Source of the DNA: Bacteroidales bacterium
GTDB lineage: Bacteria > Bacteroidota > Bacteroidia > Bacteroidales > WRLA01
Direction of reading: 5' to 3'
NCBI GenBank assembly: GCA_031254805.1
Contig: JAIRTP010000003.1
Span: 1 to 52,289 of the forward strand
DNA: 52,289 nt
Below the pieces are notes generated by a model, which saw only the letters and a list, made by a program, of their open reading frames with translations, made no database searches and was not told where the DNA came from. Both the position numbers and the translations under genes were made by a program. Every line of letters starts with the position of its first letter. The first letter of the stretch is position 1. Of the stretch, positions 46,785 to 52,289 are shown piece by piece.

Positions 46785-48002
46785 TTAATCGCGCATTAAT
46801 GCATTTAGATGTTCAAAAAATTCCGGATAAGACTTATTTACGCATGCGGTATCGTTTATAATAATGTCTTCTGCAGAAACTAACGAAGCAATAACAAAAG
46901 TCATAGCGATTCGATGATCATGATGAACATCGATTGTCCCGCCTCTTATTCTGTCGCCATACACGATCATCTTTCCATTTTCAATATCAATTTTGATATT
47001 CAACTTTTTAAACTCCTGCTGTAAAACAATGCCTCTGTTGCTCTCTTTAAATTGTAGACGATCTGCTCCAAGAATAATGGAAGTTCCATTCGCACACGCG
47101 CCTAAAAGAGTTAAAATTGGTATTAGATCGGGACAATTGGTCGCGTCGAAAATAAAAGGATTTATTTTGGACTTTCTGACCCGATAAACGTGTCCGTCAT
47201 ATGAAACTTCCGCTCCGGCGCATTTCAAAGCATCAAAAATAACCTTATCGGCTTGTAAAGAATGCGGATTAAGTCCTGATATGGAGATATCTCCGGCAAT
47301 TGCTCCGGCTACAAACCAAAAAGCGCCGCCGCTCCAATCGCCTTCTACGAGATATTTTACAGGCTTGAATTTTTGATTTCCGGGAATAATAAAATTAGCA
47401 TAATCAACATGTTTTATCTTTATTCCGAATACTTTTAACATTTCAAGTGTTATGTCGATATATGGTTTACTATTGAGATTTTTCACGGAAATGGTATTAT
47501 CTCCGTCCAAACATGGAAGAGCGATCAATAAGCCTGTCAGAATCTGAGAAGTAACGGCTGCGTCGATATGATAATTTCCACTTTTTAATTTTCCGTGAAA
47601 TGACATGGGCAAATAGCCGTTGTTTGTATTGCAAATAACTCCTCCCTGATAAAGAGCGTTTTCCAGCATCGAAATCGGACGTCGCAATAAAGTTCCTTCG
47701 CCTGTTATTATAAAGTTATTCCCTGCGATAGCGGATAAGATTGAAAAAATTCTCAAAGAAAGTCCTGATTCTCCGGCGTTTATGTGATTTGTTAACGGAT
47801 TAAGACCGCCTTTGATGGCAACGCCGTTTTCTATTTCTTTGATGATTGCGCCCAAATTTTTTGCTAATGAAAGCGCGGCCAGCACATCTTTACTTTTTCC
47901 AATATTATGAATCTCGGATTGTCCCGTTGAAAGAAATGACATGGCAATAGCTCGTTGTGCGATGCTTTTGGACGGAGGAGCAGAAATACATCCTTTAATC
48001 AT
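46785..48002 (-). CDS. aroA: 3-phosphoshikimate 1-carboxyvinyltransferase (EPSP synthase)
   Basis: A 405-residue enzyme of the shikimate pathway. APPSKSIAQRA at the start binds phosphate and PEP; the loop that reads as NAGTAMR in many bacteria is here AGESGLSLRIF (about 77-87), a variant usual in Bacteroidota. DRLQFKESNR and HHDHRIAMT near the end are conserved. Slightly short for the family but with all key blocks. It sits 5 bases after the permease gene, with no functional link to transport evident. Confidence 0.95.
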   Translation of the reverse strand: MIKGCISAPPSKSIAQRAIAMSFLSTGQSEIHNIGKSKDVLAALSLAKNLGAIIKEIENGVAIKGGLNPLTNHINAGESGLSLRIFSILSAIAGNNFIITGEGTLLRRPISMLENALYQGGVICNTNNGYLPMSFHGKLKSGNYHIDAAVTSQILTGLLIALPCLDGDNTISVKNLNSKPYIDITLEMLKVFGIKIKHVDYANFIIPGNQKFKPVKYLVEGDWSGGAFWFVAGAIAGDISISGLNPHSLQADKVIFDALKCAGAEVSYDGHVYRVRKSKINPFIFDATNCPDLIPILTLLGACANGTSIILGADRLQFKESNRGIVLQQEFKKLNIKIDIENGKMIVYGDRIRGGTIDVHHDHRIAMTFVIASLVSAEDIIINDTACVNKSYPEFFEHLNALMRD

Positions 48003-48007
48003 AATGA

Positions 48008-49348
48008 TTAATCATGTCTTAACGACTCGACAATATCTTGCATCGAAGCTTTTTTTGCCGGCGTATATCCGAAAATAATTCCCACTGCGGCAGCTACTGT
48101 AAAAGAGATAAATATACTCAAAGGGCTTATTATTGTCAAAATTCCCGTAATTCTTTCGATTACAAATGACAGAGCAATGCCTAAAATAATTCCTATAATG
48201 CCTCCAAATATTGAGATCAAAGTAGATTCTATTAAAAATTGAGCGGTAATATCTTTTCTACGCGCTCCGACGGAACGTCTTACGCCAATCTCGCGAATGC
48301 GTTCCATCACGGAAGCCAACATGATATTCATGATGCCGATACCGCCGACTATGAGAGAAATTCCTGCAATTGCTCCCAAGACAATATTGAAAATATCTTT
48401 TGTGCGTTGTTCCTGTTGTAGCAACAACAGAGGAACAATAATTTTATAATCTTGGATGCCGTTATGTTTACGCGCTAATTGTCTATCAATAATATCAGCG
48501 GTCGTTTGCAACATGTTCGATTCCGACACCTGAACTACAATTTTATCTACTTGATTAAAATCTCCCGCTTCAGTTGTTCCCTGTCTGGAACGTTTGATGG
48601 AACGTTGCGTAATAATGGAACGATCGTTAATTCGCTGAAGAACGGTGGTTAGCGGAGCAATAAGTTGATACGACGAATTACTCACGCCAAGATCGCTGTT
48701 GGAGCTGACTTCCATATTTTCATAAATACCGATTACCGTGAGCCATACATCGTTGCATTTGACCGTTTGACCCATCGGATTTTCACCCGGGAAAAGCCTC
48801 GAACTAAGTTTATCGCTGATCAAACATACCGGATTGGCATTACTGTATTGAAATTCACTAAACATATTTCCTGAAATAATCTTTATCGGCAATATCATAA
48901 AATAATCAAGCGTAACGCCTTTTAATTCCGCTTTTTTTTGAATGCCATTTTTCAATGCAGTAACGGCATAAGAAGATTCAGGACTTGCTTTAATAACATT
49001 CGGGATGGTCCCCTTAATAGCTTCGGCCTCTTGAATAGAAAGTCCTTTTGATACTTTTTGAGCGTTTTTTTGGGAAGAATCATCATCTTCGTTCGATTCG
49101 AGAGAACTTGCTTTTTTATCACTTTCCTTAATAGCTTGGATAATAATATTATTGACGCCGATGGTTTTCATTTGCTCAAGTATTTCCTGTTGCGCTCCCG
49201 TTCCGATGGAGAGCATGGCAATGACCGAAGCTACGCCGAATATAATGCCAAGCGTCGTCAGTAAAGATCGTATTTTATTGGCTAAAACCGATTCCATGCT
49301 GATATTCAGCAGCTCGAAAAATCGTGTTACAGAGCTTTTTTTATTCAT
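48008..49348 (-). CDS. MacB/FtsX-like ABC permease without ATPase domain
   Basis: A 446-residue membrane protein with one helix near the N-terminus (about 22-46), a large periplasmic domain, and three helices at the C-terminus (about 325-430), the MacB/FtsX fold. The opening ESVLANKIRSLLTTLGIIFGVAS and the late RIREIGVRRSVGAR are MacB marks. The nucleotide-binding domain that heads E. coli MacB is absent, so a separate ATPase must act with it; none is next to it. The start overlaps the adaptor gene by 8 bases. Confidence 0.9.
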   Translation of the reverse strand: MNKKSSVTRFFELLNISMESVLANKIRSLLTTLGIIFGVASVIAMLSIGTGAQQEILEQMKTIGVNNIIIQAIKESDKKASSLESNEDDDSSQKNAQKVSKGLSIQEAEAIKGTIPNVIKASPESSYAVTALKNGIQKKAELKGVTLDYFMILPIKIISGNMFSEFQYSNANPVCLISDKLSSRLFPGENPMGQTVKCNDVWLTVIGIYENMEVSSNSDLGVSNSSYQLIAPLTTVLQRINDRSIITQRSIKRSRQGTTEAGDFNQVDKIVVQVSESNMLQTTADIIDRQLARKHNGIQDYKIIVPLLLLQQEQRTKDIFNIVLGAIAGISLIVGGIGIMNIMLASVMERIREIGVRRSVGARRKDITAQFLIESTLISIFGGIIGIILGIALSFVIERITGILTIISPLSIFISFTVAAAVGIIFGYTPAKKASMQDIVESLRHD

Positions 49349-50597
49349 CCTTTTTCAGAAAAACAAATTTAAAACTATTGGAATCTTCCGGTATATTCAG
49401 CAACACTTTTTGCCCTTCGGACAAACCTTCTTCGATAATCACATAATTGTCGTTATTTTTACCGATCTTGACTTCCTGACGAACATTTCCCGTATAAACA
49501 AATCTTATGGAATCATTACCATGCAACGCTTCTAACGGTATATAAAGCACATCGGGAATTGATTCTATAATGATATCGCATTGTGTTGTCATAGCGGGTT
49601 TTAACAAAGAATCAACCCTTTTCAGTTCTATAATCGTTTCATAAACTTTTGCGCTGCTGTTGCGAAGTTGCTCGCCTATGTTGGCCAAAGAGGTAATTTC
49701 GCCGAGATAAACCTTTCCGGGAAGCGCGTCGATACCGATATTGACTTTTTGCCCGACCTTTACTTTGCTGATATCTACTTCATTTACATAGGATCGAGAA
49801 ATCATTTCGGACAAATCCGGAAGTTTGGCGACAATATTATCCCATACCGAAAACTGCGAACCGCTTTCCAATTTTTTTCCTGACCAATCTTTTTGATAAA
49901 TGACCATTCCCGATTGCGGCGCATAAATTGTGAATTGATTTAAAATCTCATTATGTCGTTGCAGCCGAATCAGTCTTTGATTTAAATCAAATTGAACTTG
50001 GGCTACTTGCGTTTCGGATTTATTTTTTCTTAAAGAATAATTATCAAGCGATTGCTGATAATTTCTTTCTGCTTTTTCCAAGTTAATCTGCGTTTGTCGT
50101 TGAATGGCTGGCGCTTCATATTTTGATTGTTCGACTTCTATTTCATACTGTTCCAATTCAAATTTCTGATTGATCAATTGATCGCGCGCAGAACGTAACT
50201 CCAAAGCGGTATCAATTTTTGCCTGATTCAATTGCGTTTCGAGCTTCTCTATCTCATTTTCTATCTCCTTTATCTTATTTATAAGCGACGTTTTGTCGAT
50301 ACTTGCCACAAACATTCCTGAATCTACAATTGTCCCTTCCTGAATAATACGTTCTATGACAAGATCGCTGTAAAAATGAATATCTCTCAATCCTTGCGGG
50401 CCTGAAATATCTTTTGCCCGTTTAGCCTCCAATTCACCGGTCGTACTAACTGTAATAATAAACTCGCCTCGTTCGGCTTTAGCAGTTATCTCTTTAATCG
50501 AACTTTTTCCTTTTGGAAAAAATATAGCCGCCAACACAATGATAATTACTACTGCTATTACGCTGTAAAGTATCTTTTTTTTCTTGCTGAACTTCAT
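49341..50597 (-). CDS. MacA/HlyD-type periplasmic adaptor
   Basis: A 418-residue membrane-fusion protein with an N-terminal membrane anchor (about 9-28). A long coiled coil (about 105-225, KIKEIENEIEKLETQLNQ and following) separates the two halves of a lipoyl-like domain, and beta-barrel segments follow. It would link the inner-membrane permease to an outer-membrane TolC-type channel. It is translationally coupled to the permease and heads a run with aroA and rlmN. Confidence 0.88.
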   Translation of the reverse strand: MKFSKKKKILYSVIAVVIIIVLAAIFFPKGKSSIKEITAKAERGEFIITVSTTGELEAKRAKDISGPQGLRDIHFYSDLVIERIIQEGTIVDSGMFVASIDKTSLINKIKEIENEIEKLETQLNQAKIDTALELRSARDQLINQKFELEQYEIEVEQSKYEAPAIQRQTQINLEKAERNYQQSLDNYSLRKNKSETQVAQVQFDLNQRLIRLQRHNEILNQFTIYAPQSGMVIYQKDWSGKKLESGSQFSVWDNIVAKLPDLSEMISRSYVNEVDISKVKVGQKVNIGIDALPGKVYLGEITSLANIGEQLRNSSAKVYETIIELKRVDSLLKPAMTTQCDIIIESIPDVLYIPLEALHGNDSIRFVYTGNVRQEVKIGKNNDNYVIIEEGLSEGQKVLLNIPEDSNSFKFVFLKKDE

Positions 50598-50679
50598 GGT
50601 ATTAAATCGTCAAATGAATATTATTTTATTGATTTTTATTTTTTTTATATTATCATAAGAAAACGTGGAAATATCTCTT

Positions 50680-52107
50680 TTAGTCTTTTGTCGGCGTTAA
50701 ACCTATTCGTTTTGCCGCATAAAGCATGAAATCATACGCATCTTCGTAAGTATTATCAATTTCGCAGTCAAGAATAGCCTCTCGAATAGCGTTTTTGATC
50801 ATTCCTACTTCGCGTCCCGGCTGCAATCCGAACGTTTCCATAATAATTTCACCGGTTATCGGCGGTTGCCAATTTCGAATTCTATCTTTTTCCTCGACTT
50901 CCTGCAACTTTTGCCTGACTAATGCAAAATTTTGAAGGTATTGTGCAACTTTTTTGCGATTTTTTGAAGTGATATCAGCTTCTGCTAATGTCATCAAATT
51001 ATCAATATCGTCGCCGGCGTCAAACAACAACCGTCGAATAGCAGAATCCGTTACAATTTCCTCCACCAATGCAATTGGTCGAAGATGCAGAAGAACTAAC
51101 TTATATACATATTTATTCTTTTCATTCTGAGGAAGTCGCAATCGCGCAAATATCTTGTTGGCCATTCTTGCTCCGACAACTTCATGGCCATGAAACGTCC
51201 AGCCTGTTTGAGGGTCGTATTTTTTGGTGGGCGCTTTTCCTATATCGTGCAGCAACGCCGCCCACCGCAGCCAAAGATCGGAGTTTTTTTTTGCAACATT
51301 ATCAAGAACTTCCAAAGTATGATAAAAATTATCTTTATGTTGTTTTCCATCGACATTCTCCACGCCTCGCAAATTTTCTAGTTCCGGCAAAATAATCTTT
51401 AATAATCCGCTTTTATGCAAAAGAATAAAAGAATCGGACGGTTTATCGGAAAGCAACATTTTATTCAATTCTTCTGCAATGCGTTCTTTGGAAATAATAT
51501 TGATTCGATCTATTGTATCGACAATTCCGTTCCAAGTAGCAGGCTCGATCGTAAAATTAAAACGTCCGGCAAAACGAATAGCGCGTAACATCCGCAACGG
51601 ATCGTCCGAAAATGTAATATGCGGATCAAGCGGAGTACGAATAATTCCATTTTTTATATCTTCCAAGCCGTCAAAAGGATCAATCAACGTTCCAAAATTG
51701 TTATTGTTCAGCCCTATAGCTAATGCATTAATCGTAAAATCGCGCCGGTTTTGGTCGTCTTCCAACGTCCCGTTTTCAACAATCGGCTTTCGTGAATTTC
51801 GCTGATAACTCTCTTTTCGCGCTCCTACAAATTCTACTTCGCATTCGCCTTCTTGTTTGGTTTTGTATTTGATTTGCGCCGTTCCAAAATTCTTGAAATA
51901 ATGCACCTTGACATGTCTTCCCAACTTATTCGCTACCAAAGAGGCTAATTTTAAACCGTCTCCAACAGTAACAACGTCAATATCTTTCGTTGGATTTCTC
52001 ATGATCAAATCGCGTACAAAACCGCCTACGACAAAAGTCGGTTGTCCGAGAGAATCGGCTGCTTGTTGAATATAACCAAAAATTGAATGCGTCAGATGTT
52101 CTTTCAT
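50680..52107 (-). CDS. cca: CCA-adding tRNA nucleotidyltransferase with HD domain
   Basis: A 475-residue enzyme that builds or repairs the 3' CCA of tRNA. The class II polymerase signature is GGFVRDLIM followed by KDIDVV, then RRDFTINALA and the nucleotide-selection region; an HD phosphohydrolase domain (LLHDIGKAP) follows, and a C-terminal helical part. A longer frame to 52200 exists, but the promoter element at 52123-52130 lies inside it, so I chose the ATG at 52107. macA follows 82 bases after its stop. Confidence 0.92.
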   Translation of the reverse strand: MKEHLTHSIFGYIQQAADSLGQPTFVVGGFVRDLIMRNPTKDIDVVTVGDGLKLASLVANKLGRHVKVHYFKNFGTAQIKYKTKQEGECEVEFVGARKESYQRNSRKPIVENGTLEDDQNRRDFTINALAIGLNNNNFGTLIDPFDGLEDIKNGIIRTPLDPHITFSDDPLRMLRAIRFAGRFNFTIEPATWNGIVDTIDRINIISKERIAEELNKMLLSDKPSDSFILLHKSGLLKIILPELENLRGVENVDGKQHKDNFYHTLEVLDNVAKKNSDLWLRWAALLHDIGKAPTKKYDPQTGWTFHGHEVVGARMANKIFARLRLPQNEKNKYVYKLVLLHLRPIALVEEIVTDSAIRRLLFDAGDDIDNLMTLAEADITSKNRKKVAQYLQNFALVRQKLQEVEEKDRIRNWQPPITGEIIMETFGLQPGREVGMIKNAIREAILDCEIDNTYEDAYDFMLYAAKRIGLTPTKD

Positions 52108-52122
52108 CTTGCCTATTTTTTG

Positions 52123-52130
52123 CAAAAGTA
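52123..52130 (-). promoter_or_regulatory. promoter -7 element of cca
   Basis: On the minus strand TACTTTTG followed by CA, a TAnnTTTG match 15 bases upstream of the chosen start. It decides between the two possible starts of cca. Confidence 0.65.
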
Positions 52131-52189
52131 AAGAAAAAGTTGAAAAATGTCGCAGACGTTTGATAAAACAACAGGGCAAACGCACGAAA

Positions 52190-52289
52190 TTAAGTAACAA
52201 GTTTTTTGAGATACTCCATATCGTAAGCCGCTTTAAGCCTGCGCTTCTTAAGACTTAATTTGTCGGAGTATCCACTGATAATTTGCAAG
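52190..52289 (-). CDS. 3' end of an unidentified gene (partial)
   Basis: The last 32 codons of a frame that enters from the right edge and stops with TAA at 52190-52192. The visible C-terminus (YSDKLSLKKRRLKAAYDMEY, then LKKLVT) is lysine- and leucine-rich and reads like a genuine protein end. GATACTCC/GGAGTATC in this stretch also form an inverted repeat. It ends 59 bases upstream of the cca promoter. The product cannot be named. Confidence 0.45.
   Translation of the reverse strand, partial: LQIISGYSDKLSLKKRRLKAAYDMEYLKKLVT

Noticed and set aside
52108-52200. 31-residue N-terminal extension of cca
   Set aside because: A good TAnnTTTG promoter lies inside it, and MKEHLTHSIFGYIQQ is a natural family start.
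52209-52275. Structured RNA at the right edge from the GATACTCC/GGAGTATC repeat
   Set aside because: The stretch is better explained as the 3' end of a coding frame; the repeat is only eight pairs.
1-52289. CRISPR arrays, tRNA or rRNA genes
   Set aside because: No regularly spaced repeats, no T-loop or acceptor-stem patterns and no rRNA-like sequence were found on either strand.

Overview
The window looks like a chromosomal segment of a low-GC member of the Bacteroidota, most probably Bacteroidales. The evidence is the repeated promoter element TAnnTTTG (often TACCTTTGCACCC, in three cases with TTTG exactly 19 bases upstream), the near absence of Shine-Dalgarno sequences, and the secY-map-infA-rpmJ order in the ribosomal cluster. 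Nearly all genes look intact. A host-associated or gut lineage is possible but is not shown by the sequence.

Layout. 1-10933 (minus strand): a tight eight-gene operon transcribed from a promoter at 10926-10933. In order it encodes a three-domain exporter (MMPL + PlsC acyltransferase + methyltransferase-like), a CrtI-type FAD oxidoreductase, a B12-binding-type radical SAM enzyme, two unknown small proteins, a secreted esterase, a PaaK-like adenylate-forming ligase and a second acyltransferase. This looks like a pathway that builds, modifies and exports an unusual lipid; the core synthase genes (ketosynthase, acyl carrier protein) are not in the window. 11025-22657: housekeeping genes rplU-rpmA, rimO, an SRPBCC protein, a secreted beta-propeller protein, ruvB-queG, priA, lepB and a MntP-like membrane protein. 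A candidate structured RNA lies after rpmA (11838-11969). 22658-23911: a 1.25-kb gap without a convincing gene, holding a possible insertion-sequence relic and two promoters with a hairpin-rich leader.

23912-38924: the complete S10-spc-alpha ribosomal supercluster, rpsJ to rplQ, including secY, map, infA, rpmJ and rpoA, closed by a terminator. rpmD (59 codons) and rpmJ (38 codons) are included. The usual rpsL-rpsG-fusA block does not precede rpsJ. Instead an EF-G gene stands alone at 40689 behind its own strong promoter, on the far side of a divergent Omp85-type barrel gene.

42971-45659 (minus): a self-contained operon of ABC ATPase, ABC permease, YtrA-type GntR repressor and a membrane-anchored GIN-like protein, with a near-perfect inverted repeat right behind the promoter that is a good candidate operator. 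45739-50597 (minus): a four-gene run of MacA-like adaptor, FtsX/MacB-like permease (no ATPase in sight), aroA and rlmN. 50680-52130 (minus): the CCA-adding enzyme with its own promoter, and at the right edge the 3' end of one more gene.

Most of the window is ordinary core genome. The parts worth closer attention are the lipid operon with its fused exporter, the RNA candidate after rpmA, the hairpin leaders of rplU and rpsJ, the displaced EF-G, and the GntR operator.
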